Below, piece by piece: positions 36,513 through 46,334 of a DNA stretch of 64,000 bases. A program made the position numbers and the translations under genes. Source of the DNA: a bacterium (lineage in GTDB: Bacteria > NPL-UPA2 > JAUVJM01); the NCBI GenBank assembly GCA_030606215.1, contig JAUWGW010000005.1, forward strand, positions 1 through 64,000, given 5' to 3'. The notes below the pieces were generated by a model. The model was not told the origin of the DNA. It made no database searches and saw nothing but the letters and a program-made list of their open reading frames with translations. How positions within the stretch are numbered: position 1 is the stretch's first letter; each line of letters opens with the position of its first letter.

Positions 36513-38492
36513 ATGGCTCAATTCAAGCTGGTTTCTAACTTTAAACCTTGTGGTGACCAGCCTTCTGCAATTGAAAAGTTGACAGGAGGGTTGGGAAAAG
36601 GGGTGAAGCACCAGACTCTTCTCGGGGTGACCGGTTCAGGGAAGACCTTTACCATGGCTAATATAATTGCGAATTTGGGCAGCCCCACACTTGTAATATC
36701 TCACAATAAGACTCTTGCGGCTCAATTATACGCAGAGTTTAAGAGATTTTTCCCTGAGAATGCTGTTGAGTACTTTGTCAGTTATTACGATTACTACCAG
36801 CCTGAAGCTTATATCCCGCAGACTGATACCTATATTGAGAAAGATGCATCCATCAATGATGAGCTGGACAGACTGCGTCTCTCCGCAACAAGCAGTCTCC
36901 TTGAGAGGGAAGATGTTATCATAGTGGCAAGTGTTTCTGCTATATACGGATTGGGTTCACCTGAGGAGCACAAAGAACTTTTTCTTCTCCTTGAAGAAGG
37001 AGAAGATATCCCACGGGATGATATATTGAGAAAGCTTGTCAGCATACAGTATGAGAGAAATGATTTTGGTTTTACCAGAGGTAAATTCAGAGTCAGGGGT
37101 GACTGTGTAGATATATTCCCTGCGTATTCTGAGAGGGCTTTGAGGATAGAACAGTTTGGTGATAGTATACGAAGGATAGTGCAGATAAACCCTCTAACGG
37201 GAGAACAAATTGGTAGAATGGATAGAACTGCCATATATCCAGCCAAGCATTTTGTTACTTCAACCGACAGGTTGAGCAGGGCAATTAAGTCTATAAAAGA
37301 GGAGCTGGGAGAAAGGCTTGCAGAGTTGAGAGGTGAGGGCAAACTTCTGGAAGCACAGCGTCTTGAAGCAAGAACAAATTATGACATGGAGATGATGCAG
37401 GAAATTGGTTACTGTCAGGGTATAGAGAACTATTCAAGGCATATCAGCGGGCGTTTGCCGGGTGAACCTCCATATACCCTGATAGATTATTTCTCTGAAA
37501 CCTTTCTCATGGTAATTGATGAATCCCACGTGACAATTCCTCAGATAAGAGGGATGTATAATGGTGATAGATCGCGGAAAGAGACTCTTGTTGAGCACGG
37601 ATTTCGGCTTCCTTCTGCCTTTGATAACCGTCCTCTCAATTTTGGGGAGTTTGAGGAAAGAGTTTCCCGGGTTATTTATGTCTCAGCTACACTTGGACCA
37701 TATGAACTTGAGAAAAGTGGAGGGGTGAGCGCAGAGCAAATCATAAGACCTACTGGCTTGGTCGACCCCCGGATTGCTGTTAAGCGGGTGAAAGGACAGA
37801 TTGACGATTTAATAACGCAGATAAGACTGCGTACTTTTAAGAAACAAAGAGTTCTGGTTACCACACTTACCAAACGGATGGCAGAAGATCTTGCTGATTA
37901 TTTGCAAGAGATAGGACTTCGTGTGCGCTATCTACATTCTGAGATTGATACTCTTGAGAGAATGGAAATCATCAGGGATTTGAGACTTGCTAAATTTGAT
38001 TGTCTTGTCGGAATAAATCTGCTCAGGGAAGGACTGGATTTACCGGAGGTATCCCTTGTTGCAATCCTGGATGCTGACAAGGAGGGTTTTCTCCGTTCAC
38101 AGACTTCTCTTATTCAGGTAGCAGGGAGAGCGGCTCGCAATGTGGATGGGGGAGTCATTATGTACGCTGATACTGTTACTAATTCAATGAAAAGTGCTTT
38201 AGCGGAAACTGATAGGAGACGCAAGATTCAGATGGAGTATAATAAGAAACATCGTATTACCCCCCGCAGTATCCAGAAATCAGTTGACAGTCTGATTGAA
38301 TTGAACAGAAGTGCCGCTGACGTTGTGGAGAACGTAGTGCGCGAACCCAAAGTCGGGTATATTTCAGAAGAGAGTCTGGAGATTTGCGACCTTGAAAAAG
38401 AAATGGTGGAGGCTGCAAAACAGCTTGAGTTTGAAAAAGCGGCTGTGTTGAGGGATGAGATTACAGAAATTAAAAAGAAGGCGGGTAAATGA
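36513..38492 (+). CDS. uvrB: Excinuclease ABC subunit B
   Basis: UvrB (659 aa) is the damage-verifying helicase-like subunit of nucleotide excision repair. Walker [16 protein letters not shown] (about 36-50), the beta-hairpin region [20 protein letters not shown], helicase motifs [19 protein letters not shown] and [20 protein letters not shown], and a C-terminal UVR motif (about 620-655) that binds UvrC. It begins 3 nt after valS. Confidence 0.98.
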   Translation: MAQFKLVSNFKPCGDQPSAIEKLTGGLGKGVKHQTLLGVTGSGKTFTMANIIANLGSPTLVISHNKTLAAQLYAEFKRFFPENAVEYFVSYYDYYQPEAYIPQTDTYIEKDASINDELDRLRLSATSSLLEREDVIIVASVSAIYGLGSPEEHKELFLLLEEGEDIPRDDILRKLVSIQYERNDFGFTRGKFRVRGDCVDIFPAYSERALRIEQFGDSIRRIVQINPLTGEQIGRMDRTAIYPAKHFVTSTDRLSRAIKSIKEELGERLAELRGEGKLLEAQRLEARTNYDMEMMQEIGYCQGIENYSRHISGRLPGEPPYTLIDYFSETFLMVIDESHVTIPQIRGMYNGDRSRKETLVEHGFRLPSAFDNRPLNFGEFEERVSRVIYVSATLGPYELEKSGGVSAEQIIRPTGLVDPRIAVKRVKGQIDDLITQIRLRTFKKQRVLVTTLTKRMAEDLADYLQEIGLRVRYLHSEIDTLERMEIIRDLRLAKFDCLVGINLLREGLDLPEVSLVAILDADKEGFLRSQTSLIQVAGRAARNVDGGVIMYADTVTNSMKSALAETDRRRKIQMEYNKKHRITPRSIQKSVDSLIELNRSAADVVENVVREPKVGYISEESLEICDLEKEMVEAAKQLEFEKAAVLRDEITEIKKKAGK

Positions 38493-39337
38493 ATCTCAAT
38501 GTTAAAAAAATAGAATCGCTTGTTGAATCTGCATTAAGAGAGGATATAGGGGGGGGAGATATAACCTCGGATATTCTTATTCCTCCTGAGTGTAAAGCAA
38601 AAGGGGTAATTATTGCTGAGGAAGATGGGGTGATTGCAGGGATTCCAGTTGCAGAACTGGTTTTCAAAATTCTTGATAACAAACTGAAGTTTACAGCATA
38701 TATTTCAGATGGGAAGAAGGTGAAGGAAGGTGAGAGAATAGCAGAAGTTGTTGGAGATGCAAAATCTATCCTTGCAGGTGAGAGGACTGCATTGAATTTT
38801 CTGGGACATTTATCAGGTATTGCAACGAAAACTAACTGTTTCGTTGAAAAAGTCAACCGTTTCAATGTGGAAATTATGGATACCAGAAAAACAACGCCTA
38901 ATTTGAGGGCGCTTGAAAAATATGCTGTCAGGGTTGGGGGCGGGTATAATCATCGTATGGGATTATATGATGCAGTTTTGATAAAGGACAATCATCTGAA
39001 ACTTAGAAAAAAGAAAATTGCGGATGTGGTGAAAAAAGCGCGCAGGAGTGTCCCGGCATCAATGAAGGTAGAAGTTGAGGTAAAAGATTTTTTAGAAGTT
39101 AAGGATGCTTTAAGTGGCAAACCTGATATCATAATGCTTGATAATATGAGCGTGAGTGATGTGAAGGAAACTGTAGAGTTTGTGCGTAAATCCGGGTGTA
39201 GTGTACTTCTGGAAGTCTCAGGCGGTATCACACTTGAGAATGTTCTGGAGTACGCAGAAACCGGAGTGGATATTATCTCGGCAGGAGAATTGACACATTC
39301 AGTTAAGAGTCTTGATATCAGTATGGAATTTGAATAG
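38489..39337 (+). CDS. nadC: Nicotinate-nucleotide pyrophosphorylase (quinolinate phosphoribosyltransferase)
   Basis: NadC (282 aa) makes nicotinate mononucleotide from quinolinate and PRPP, upstream of NadD encoded at 20944. [56 protein letters not shown] and [20 protein letters not shown] are the family signature. It overlaps uvrB by 4 nt and abuts birA. Confidence 0.97.
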   Translation: MNLNVKKIESLVESALREDIGGGDITSDILIPPECKAKGVIIAEEDGVIAGIPVAELVFKILDNKLKFTAYISDGKKVKEGERIAEVVGDAKSILAGERTALNFLGHLSGIATKTNCFVEKVNRFNVEIMDTRKTTPNLRALEKYAVRVGGGYNHRMGLYDAVLIKDNHLKLRKKKIADVVKKARRSVPASMKVEVEVKDFLEVKDALSGKPDIIMLDNMSVSDVKETVEFVRKSGCSVLLEVSGGITLENVLEYAETGVDIISAGELTHSVKSLDISMEFE

Positions 39338-40159
39338 ATGGAAGAGATTTCCTCTGCTGAGTTAAAGGCTTCTCTTGGGACGAAGTTTGTTGGAAATGAG
39401 ATTTTTGTCTTTCAGAATGTATCTTCTACACAGGATGTTGCAAGAGAACTGCTGCGTCAAGGGGCTTTGGAGGGGACGGTAGTTTTAGCTGAGACTCAAA
39501 GCGGTGGGAGAGGTCGTTTCGGAAGAAATTGGTTTTCTCCTTCAGGAGTTGGTATCTGGGCTTCTGTCATTCTACATCCCAAGTTTCAGAATTCAGCCAA
39601 CTCTCTGCGCCGAGGCATTGGGTCGGATAAGCCAATCGGTGCAGGGGCTGGGTTAACTGTAGTCAGTCTCACAAGTAGTGTTGCAATTGCAAATGCTATA
39701 CGGAGAGTTACAGGATTAAGAAGTTTTGTGAAGTGGCCAAATGATGTCATGTTGCACCAGAAGAAGGTTGCCGGTATCCTTGTGGAGATGGTTGGGGAAT
39801 CAATTATTGTCGGAGTTGGGATAAATGTTAATCAGGAACAATTCCCTGAATTCCTCAGGGACAGTGCCACTTCACTTATGATGGAATCGGGGAATGAAGT
39901 ATCCAGGATTTCTCTTATAAGAGAAGCCCTTCATCAACTTGAGTATTATTATATCCTGTTAAAGGAGAAAGGATTCTCCCCGGTAATAGAAAAGATGCGG
40001 GATATTTCATCAGTTCTTGGCAGGCAGGTTATTGCTTCTTTCAATGGGAAAAAAATTATAGGGCAGGCGGTGGATGTGGATATAGATGGTGCCTTGCTTA
40101 TACGGATTGATAGTGGTTTCCAGGTGCGAGTTCTGGCGGGGAATGTTTCAATCCTTTAG
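39338..40159 (+). CDS. birA: Biotin-[acetyl-CoA-carboxylase] ligase
   Basis: BirA (273 aa), class I type without the N-terminal repressor HTH. VSSTQDVARELL, ETQSGGRGRFGRNWFSPSGV (biotinyl-AMP loop), FVKWPNDVMLHQKKVAGILV and GVGINVNQEQFP are present. The stretch SLRRGIGSDKPIGAGAGLTV (about 88-107) is longer than in most relatives. The stop TAG at 40157-40159 is also the first three bases of a repeat end. Confidence 0.94.
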   Translation: MEEISSAELKASLGTKFVGNEIFVFQNVSSTQDVARELLRQGALEGTVVLAETQSGGRGRFGRNWFSPSGVGIWASVILHPKFQNSANSLRRGIGSDKPIGAGAGLTVVSLTSSVAIANAIRRVTGLRSFVKWPNDVMLHQKKVAGILVEMVGESIIVGVGINVNQEQFPEFLRDSATSLMMESGNEVSRISLIREALHQLEYYYILLKEKGFSPVIEKMRDISSVLGRQVIASFNGKKIIGQAVDVDIDGALLIRIDSGFQVRVLAGNVSIL

Positions 40160-40179
40160 CCCGGTTTATTCATGCTGTC
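40157..40179. repeat. Solo terminal inverted repeat of the MITE family
   Basis: tagcccggtttattcatgct closely resembles the ends of the elements at 47536 and 52635. No internal hairpin or second end is found before coaX, so this is a solo or decayed end. It supplies the birA stop codon. Confidence 0.5.
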
Positions 40180-40200
40180 CTGGAAATCTCTGGGGGGTGT

Positions 40201-40968
40201 ATGGTGTTGCTAACGATAGATATCGGGAATACTCAGATAGCCTGTGGAATTTTTGATGAAACAAAATTGGTGGGTGAATGGCGCTATCCAACAGACGGAA
40301 GTATGCAGGTTGATACCTGCGAGGCTGAGTTAAGTCGGAAACTTCTTTCAGCCGGAGTAAAGCCGGAGCAGATTACAGGTTGTGTTATTTCATGCGTAGT
40401 GCCGTCTCTTTCTGACATTTTCAAGTATGCTTCTGTCAAGCTACTCACTGTGGAACCGCTATTTGTCAGTATAAAGATGAGAACGGGTATATCTGTGAAA
40501 TATGAGAAGCCAGAAGAACTCGGCGCTGACAGGATTGCAAACGCTGCAGCTGTCCACCATCTTTATCCAGGAGACGCAATCATTGTGGATTTTGGGACAG
40601 CTACGACTTTTTGTGTATTGTCCGGCGAAGGAGATTATGTTGGTGGAGTTATTGCTCCTGGTGTTGGCATCTCTAAGGAGGCTTTGACGAAGAGGGCGGC
40701 GCTATTGCCAGAGGTGGAATTGCGCGCGCCAGCTAAGGTAATTGGCAAAAATACTGTTGAGAGCATGCAGATAGGTCTCGTATATGGTTTCACAGAGCTG
40801 GTTGATGGAATTGTGAAAAGGTTAAAAAGGGAGTTTAATCCTGATGCAAGAGTGATAGCTGCAGGCGGGTGGGCAGGTCTCATCAGCCCGCTTTCTCAGA
40901 CAATCACTATTACAGACCCTTCCCTCACCCTAAAGGGACTTCAAATTATCTACCAGATGAATTCTTAG
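40201..40968 (+). CDS. coaX: Type III pantothenate kinase
   Basis: CoaX (255 aa) phosphorylates pantothenate, the first step of CoA synthesis; type III enzymes resist CoA feedback. LLTIDIGNTQIACGIFDE (phosphate-binding), KPEELGADRIANAAAVHH and VDFGTATTFCVLSGEGDYVG with GGVIAPGVGISKEAL are diagnostic. It follows birA, a common pairing. Confidence 0.96.
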   Translation: MVLLTIDIGNTQIACGIFDETKLVGEWRYPTDGSMQVDTCEAELSRKLLSAGVKPEQITGCVISCVVPSLSDIFKYASVKLLTVEPLFVSIKMRTGISVKYEKPEELGADRIANAAAVHHLYPGDAIIVDFGTATTFCVLSGEGDYVGGVIAPGVGISKEALTKRAALLPEVELRAPAKVIGKNTVESMQIGLVYGFTELVDGIVKRLKREFNPDARVIAAGGWAGLISPLSQTITITDPSLTLKGLQIIYQMNS

Positions 40969-40998
40969 ATAGAACTGCCTCTTATGGTCTTGCACGTT

Positions 40999-41274
40999 TT
41001 AACGGGCAGCCAGTTCCTTCTCTACTCTTTCTGCCAAAAACTCTTTTAAGAGGGACTGGTAAGGCATACCTCGTTTGTTGGATAAGATCTTTAACTCCTC
41101 TATCAGGAATTGAGGCATCCTGATGGAGATCGCCTTTTCGGAAGGCTTTAGTTCTGGAAACTTTACTCTCCTGGCCTTTGACCAATTGATATAATTGGTA
41201 GAGTCATGGCTGACCCAGAATTTTCTTTCCTCCTCCTCATTCTTGAAGCGGGGTATCTTTTTCTCTTTTTTCAT
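40999..41274 (-). CDS. brnA: BrnA-like CopG-family antitoxin
   Basis: A 91-aa minus-strand protein. IPRFKNEEEERKFWVSHDST is the hallmark start of CopG antitoxins paired with BrnT, followed by the RHH region ISIRMPQFLIEELKILSNKR and PYQSLLKEFLAERVEKEL. It overlaps brnT by 38 nt. Expected to bind the toxin and the operon promoter at 41544. Confidence 0.88.
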   Translation of the reverse strand: MKKEKKIPRFKNEEEERKFWVSHDSTNYINWSKARRVKFPELKPSEKAISIRMPQFLIEELKILSNKRGMPYQSLLKEFLAERVEKELAAR

Positions 41275-41542
41275 ATTCTCTCTTCTCCTTTTTATTCATA
41301 TTCCTTGCCGAAATAACCCTTATTTTTTCTCCTCTTAATGTGTATACAATAAAGAGTCTTCGCTTTGCAAAAGTATTTCCTAATGCATAATAGCGAGCCT
41401 CCTTTGCTGAATGGGCTTTATCATAGTAAACTAACAGCCTGGGGTCAAAAAATACTTCCTCGCATTCTTGATCGGTTACTTTATGTCTTTTCCAGTTCTT
41501 TCCTGTGTTGCCTTCATCCCAGTCGAACCCTTTCACATCCAT
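41237..41542 (-). CDS. brnT: BrnT-family ribonuclease toxin
   Basis: A 101-aa BrnT toxin: FDWDEGNTGKNWKRHKVTDQ then ECEEVFFDPRLLVYYD, RYYALGNTFAKRRLFIVYTL and the catalytic-type IRVISARNMNKKEKREYE. BrnT cleaves RNA with an RelE-like fold. The -10 box lies 9 nt before ATG 41542, so the mRNA would be nearly leaderless. Toxin first, antitoxin second, as in other BrnTA systems. Confidence 0.9.
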   Translation of the reverse strand: MDVKGFDWDEGNTGKNWKRHKVTDQECEEVFFDPRLLVYYDKAHSAKEARYYALGNTFAKRRLFIVYTLRGEKIRVISARNMNKKEKREYEKREKDTPLQE

Positions 41543-41543
41543 T

Positions 41544-41580
41544 TGTGTATGATTATAATATACACACGCCTATTTGTCAA
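41544..41580 (-). promoter_or_regulatory. brnTA promoter and operator
   Basis: Minus strand TTGACA (41580-41575), 17-nt spacer, TATAAT (41557-41552): full consensus. TGTGTAT (41544-41550) and ATACACA (41560-41566) are perfect 7-bp arms flanking the -10 box, a likely BrnA binding site. Confidence 0.85.
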
Positions 41581-41741
41581 GAAAAACTTGTTTTCAAAAA
41601 TTATTGCTATGTTTTGACCTACGTGGTAACATTCTAAGATACACGCAGACCAGCCAAAACGAGGCTTGTTAAAGATAAAATGGGGAGGGTTGGCGTTGTT
41701 GTAATGGGGAGCGGCTCAGGGGATAAAAGGAGGGTAGAAAA

Positions 41742-42902
41742 GTGGGAATGTGGATTGGTATAGGTAGAAAGGCGAGGAGATCCTACGGGTTTGACGAAAT
41801 TGCTCTTGTCCCTGGTTCAGTGACAATAAATCCAAATGAAGTGGATACTAAATGGAAGCTTGGAAATCTTGAGTTTGAAGTACCTATTCTTGCGGCTGCA
41901 ATGGATGGGGTTGTGGATGCAAAATTTGCAATAGAGATGGGTAAGCTTGGCGGGCTGGCGGTGCTCAATCTTGAAGGTGTCCAGACCCGGTATGAAAACC
42001 CTGAAGAGGTGATTGAGAGGATAGTAACAGCTTCCCCTGAGAAAGCAACTGAACTTGTGCAGAGTGTATATCTTGAGCCTATTAAGGAGGAGCTAATTTC
42101 AAGACGGATAGAGGAGATAAAAAAGGGTGGCTGTGTAGCTGTTGTTTCCTCAATTCCACAGCGGGCTGAAAGATTCGGGAAAATTGCTGAGGAGGCTGGC
42201 GTTGACATCTTTGTTGTTCAGGCAACTGTAACAACTAAAAAACATATATCCGTAGAATACAAAAGTCTTGATTTTGAGAAGTTCTGCAAGGAAATATCTA
42301 TCCCAATTGTTGTTGGAAATTGTGTCACATATGAGACAGCGCTTGAGTTAATGGAGACAGGGATTGACGCTCTTCTTGTAGGGATTGGTCCTGGAGCGGC
42401 GTGCACAACACGCGGGGTTCTCGGGATTGGAGTGCCTCAGGTTACTGCAACCTGTGATACAGCCGCCGCCAGGGATTTTTATTATAAACAGCATAGACGC
42501 TATGTTTCCATTATTACAGATGGCGGGATGGTTTCGGGAGGGGATATATGCAAAGCTTTTGCATGTGGGGCTGATGCTGTTATGGTTGGTTCTGCACTCG
42601 CAAGGGCAAAGGAGGCTCCGGGCAAAGGTTACCACTGGGGTATGGCAACCCCTGATGTGAACCTTCCTCGCGGAACAAGGATTCATGTCGGAGCAACCGG
42701 CTCCTTGCGTGAGATTCTCTTTGGTCCTGCAAAGGTTAATGACGGTTCTCAGAATCTGATGGGCGCTCTCAGGACTTCGATGGGAGCACTTGGCGCGAGA
42801 AATATCAGGGAGATGCAGCTGACGGAGGTTATAATTGCTCCAGCTATTCAGACGGAAGGGAAAGTTTTTCAAACTGTGCAGAAAGTTGGGATGGCAAGGT
42901 AA
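41742..42902 (+). CDS. guaB3: GuaB3-family IMP dehydrogenase
   Basis: A 386-aa TIM-barrel protein of the GuaB3 branch, without the CBS pair of standard IMPDH. It starts MGMWIGIGRKARRSYGFDEI, and the catalytic Cys is in GIGPGAACTTRGVLGIGVPQ. GATGSLREILFGPAKVNDGS and LRTSMGALGARNIREMQ are typical of GuaB3. It probably makes XMP for GMP synthesis. GTG 41742 has AAAGGAGGG 7 nt upstream. It ends on the base where dnaE starts. Confidence 0.9.
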   Translation: MGMWIGIGRKARRSYGFDEIALVPGSVTINPNEVDTKWKLGNLEFEVPILAAAMDGVVDAKFAIEMGKLGGLAVLNLEGVQTRYENPEEVIERIVTASPEKATELVQSVYLEPIKEELISRRIEEIKKGGCVAVVSSIPQRAERFGKIAEEAGVDIFVVQATVTTKKHISVEYKSLDFEKFCKEISIPIVVGNCVTYETALELMETGIDALLVGIGPGAACTTRGVLGIGVPQVTATCDTAAARDFYYKQHRRYVSIITDGGMVSGGDICKAFACGADAVMVGSALARAKEAPGKGYHWGMATPDVNLPRGTRIHVGATGSLREILFGPAKVNDGSQNLMGALRTSMGALGARNIREMQLTEVIIAPAIQTEGKVFQTVQKVGMAR

Positions 42903-45900
42903 TGGAACATTCCAGGTTTGCACATCTTCATGTGCATAGCCAGTATAGTCTTCTTGACGGCGCATGCCGCATATCTAACCTCATAAAGAAAGCGCATGAG
43001 TACAGGATGCCTGCTCTTGCTCTGACAGACCATGGGAATCTGTTCGGAGCGATTGAATTCTATACACAGGCGCTTGAATCGGGAATCAAACCAATAATTG
43101 GCTATGAGGCATATATTGCTCCCGGGAGTAGATTTGAGAAAAAAACACAGAGAATAAAAGATGCCTCTTTTCATCTTACACTCCTTGTGAAGGACGAAAC
43201 AGGTTACAAAAATTTAATGAAATTAGCAACACTCGCTTATCTTGAAGGGTTTTATTATAAACCGCGTATTGACAAAGAAATTCTGGCTGAATTGAGGGAA
43301 GGTTTAATAGTCCTGAGCGGTTGTCTGAAAGGTGAAATTCCCTGCCTTATTCAGAGTAATTCGTTCGAGCAGGCGCAGAAAGTGGCGGGGGAATACAGGG
43401 ATATGATGGGAGACGGGAATTTCTATCTTGAGATTCAAGACCACGGCATTGATGACCAGAGGAAAGTAAATGAAGGTTTATTGAAGATAGCAAGGAATCT
43501 CAATATACCTCTGGTTGCAACAAATGACTGTCATTATATTGATAGAGGCGACTCAGTCGCGCATGATGTTCTCTTATGTATTCAGACCGGAGCAACTATA
43601 AATGAGCCGGGGAGGATGAAATTCTCAACAGATAATTTCTATTTTCGCTCACCTGAGGAGATGAAAAGCCTTTTTTCGTCAGTTCCTGAAGCTATATTGA
43701 ATACAGTTGCTATTGCTGAAAAGTGTAACCTCGAATTAAGTTTCGGAAAAACTCTTCTGCCGGTATTTAATGTGCCCGATAGTAAAACACCCGATGAATA
43801 TCTAAGAGAGTTGTGTCAGCAAGGATTTAAGGCTCGTTTCGGCGGGGGGAATAAAGAAGCAGTTGGGAGGTTAAAACATGAGCTCTCAGTTATTAAGGAG
43901 TTGGGTTATGCAAGTTATTTCCTCATTGTGTGGGACGTTATCAGATATACAAAGGAGAATGGTCTGACGGTTGGTCCGGGACGTGGTTCAGCGGCAGGAA
44001 GTCTCACTGCATATGTCTTAGGAATAACCGAAGTTGACCCTCTGCGATACGGCCTCCTATTTGAACGGTTTTTAAACTCGGAGCGTGCAAAACTTCCGGA
44101 TATTGATATTGACTTCTCTGATGAAGACCGTTCACAGGTAATTGAATATGTGAGAACAAAATATGGAGCAGGAAATGTAGCTCAGATTATTACTTTTGGC
44201 ACAATGGCCGCAAGAGGCGTAATCCGTGATGTGGGACGGGCTCTGGATATGCCATATGGTGAGGTTGATAGAATTGCAAAACTTGTTCCGAATGAGCTTG
44301 ATATAACTCTTGATGGGGCAATAAGCAAAGAGCCGGAATTAAAGGAAGTTGCGGAAAGAGATGAGAGAGTAAACAAACTCCTCACTATAGCGAGGTCTCT
44401 TGAAGGCTTGGCCAGGCACGCATCAACTCACGCCGCTGGTATAGTTATTTCAGATAGGGGATTGACTGACTATGTGCCTCTCCTGAAAGGCGGAGAAGGT
44501 GAAGTAATCACTCAATTTCCGATGGAATCCCTGGAAAAAGTTGGACTTCTTAAGATGGATTTCCTGGGTCTCAAAACTTTAAGTGTTATCCAGAAGACAC
44601 TTGAAAATGTTGAGAAAACCCATGGCAAAAGGATAAGCATTGAAGAGGGGATGCTTGATGATTTGAAGACTTTTGAACTTTTGAGAGAGGGGAAGACACT
44701 GGGCATTTTTCAACTTGAGAGCGCGGGGATGAGGGACCTCTTAAGGAAACTTGAACCACAGAGGTTTGAAGATATCATTGCTGTCCTTGGATTATACCGT
44801 CCGGGTCCTCTTGGCAGTGGTATGGTTAATGAGTTCATAAAAAGGAAACATAAACTTACTTCCATTGAGTTTGACCATCCTGCTCTGGAACCAATATTAA
44901 CTGATACATACGGAGTTATTCTTTATCAGGAGCAGATTATGAGGATTGTCAGCAAACTTGCCGGGTTTTCGCTGGAACAAGCAGATGTTCTGCAGAAATC
45001 TATCAGTAAGAAAATCCCGGAGGTTATGGAGAGACAACGGGGATTTTTTATGAAAGGTGCGCTTAGCAATGGTGTTGAGGAGCGGGTTGCAAACAAAGTT
45101 TTTGACCTTGTTGCCAACTTTGCAGGCTATGGGTTTAATAAAGCTCACAGCACTGCCTATGCAATGATTGCCTATAGGACAGCATATCTCAAGGCAAACT
45201 ATTTGAGAGAGTTCCTCGCCGCACTTCTTTCAAGCGAGATGGATAATACAGATAAACTTGTAACCTATATTAATGAATGTGAAGGTTCTGGAGTGAAAGT
45301 TTTGCCGCCCGATGTGAATGAAAGTAACGGGAGATTTGAGGTTGCGGAGGGATGTATTCGCTTTGGATTAGTAGCGGTAAAAAATGTTGGTGTTTCTGCT
45401 ATTGATTCCATTGTGGATGTCAGGAATGAAAAAGGAAAATTTACATCTCTCCATGATTTCTGTGAGCATGTTGATTTAAGGCTTGTTAATAAGAGGGTAA
45501 TTGAAAGTCTTATTAAATGTGGCGCATTTGATTGTCTTGGGGCAGCACGTTCACAACTCTTCGCTGTGGTTGACGATGCAATTGCAGTTGGGCAGCGATT
45601 GCAGAAAGACAGACTGTCAGGGCAATTCTCTCTCTTCGGGACTGGAAGCGATTTTCGGGAGTATCCAGACATCCCTGAGTGGCATGAAGGGAAGTTACTT
45701 TCATTTGAGAAGGAGGTTCTCGGGTTTTATATAAGCGGGCATCCACTCGCAAGGTATGAAAAACTCATTAAAGCATACAGCACTGTTAGTACCGGTGGAC
45801 TTCATGAATTAGAGGATGGGGCTGATGCTGGCATAGCTGGAGTAGTCACGCGCATCAGGCGTATCGCTACAAGGAAGGGTAACAGGATGGCTTATGTTCA

Positions 45901-46321
45901 GTTAGAGGATCTGGAGGGAAACTGTGAAGTGATTTTCTTTCCGAATTGTCTGGAGGAGTACGCAACACTTCTTAAACAAGATGCGCTGATTTATGTCAGA
46001 GGCAGAGTTGATTTGCGTCAAGATGTGCCAAAGGTTGTGGCGAAAGTAGTTATCCCTCTCAATGAGGTTGAAAGGCATCTTGCTAAATCGGCTCATATAA
46101 AATTGATTACTGCCGGTTTTGAAGAAGGGACACTTTTATCTTTGAAAGAGGTCTTATTATCATATCCGGGAAATTGCAGCGTGTATTTCCATCTAAAAGG
46201 TTCCCTGCCCAGAGGAATAATTCTTGGTGGGAATTCTGAGCTAACTGTTGAACCGGGACCGGAATTGATGAAGAAAGTGGAGGAGTTGGCAGGAGAAGGG
46301 AGTATTTCATTCAAGCCCTGA
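42902..46321 (+). CDS. dnaE: DNA polymerase III alpha subunit
   Basis: DnaE (1139 aa), the replicative polymerase catalytic subunit (DnaE1 class). The N-terminal PHP domain has FAHLHVHSQYSLLDGA and LALTDHGNLFGAIEF. Catalytic acidic residues are in AKLPDIDIDFSDEDRSQV. VGPGRGSAAGSLTAYVLG, HASTHAAGIVISDRG and FNKAHSTAYAMIAYRTAYLK are conserved. The C-terminal OB domain is GIAGVVTRIRRIATRKGNRM. ATG overlaps the guaB3 stop. Confidence 0.98.
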   Translation: MEHSRFAHLHVHSQYSLLDGACRISNLIKKAHEYRMPALALTDHGNLFGAIEFYTQALESGIKPIIGYEAYIAPGSRFEKKTQRIKDASFHLTLLVKDETGYKNLMKLATLAYLEGFYYKPRIDKEILAELREGLIVLSGCLKGEIPCLIQSNSFEQAQKVAGEYRDMMGDGNFYLEIQDHGIDDQRKVNEGLLKIARNLNIPLVATNDCHYIDRGDSVAHDVLLCIQTGATINEPGRMKFSTDNFYFRSPEEMKSLFSSVPEAILNTVAIAEKCNLELSFGKTLLPVFNVPDSKTPDEYLRELCQQGFKARFGGGNKEAVGRLKHELSVIKELGYASYFLIVWDVIRYTKENGLTVGPGRGSAAGSLTAYVLGITEVDPLRYGLLFERFLNSERAKLPDIDIDFSDEDRSQVIEYVRTKYGAGNVAQIITFGTMAARGVIRDVGRALDMPYGEVDRIAKLVPNELDITLDGAISKEPELKEVAERDERVNKLLTIARSLEGLARHASTHAAGIVISDRGLTDYVPLLKGGEGEVITQFPMESLEKVGLLKMDFLGLKTLSVIQKTLENVEKTHGKRISIEEGMLDDLKTFELLREGKTLGIFQLESAGMRDLLRKLEPQRFEDIIAVLGLYRPGPLGSGMVNEFIKRKHKLTSIEFDHPALEPILTDTYGVILYQEQIMRIVSKLAGFSLEQADVLQKSISKKIPEVMERQRGFFMKGALSNGVEERVANKVFDLVANFAGYGFNKAHSTAYAMIAYRTAYLKANYLREFLAALLSSEMDNTDKLVTYINECEGSGVKVLPPDVNESNGRFEVAEGCIRFGLVAVKNVGVSAIDSIVDVRNEKGKFTSLHDFCEHVDLRLVNKRVIESLIKCGAFDCLGAARSQLFAVVDDAIAVGQRLQKDRLSGQFSLFGTGSDFREYPDIPEWHEGKLLSFEKEVLGFYISGHPLARYEKLIKAYSTVSTGGLHELEDGADAGIAGVVTRIRRIATRKGNRMAYVQLEDLEGNCEVIFFPNCLEEYATLLKQDALIYVRGRVDLRQDVPKVVAKVVIPLNEVERHLAKSAHIKLITAGFEEGTLLSLKEVLLSYPGNCSVYFHLKGSLPRGIILGGNSELTVEPGPELMKKVEELAGEGSISFKP

Positions 46322-46334
46322 TGGAGGATACGGT

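Noticed and set aside
41614-41640. Possible TTGACC promoter before guaB3
   Set aside because: No acceptable -10 box at 16-18 nt spacing (AGATAC at best).
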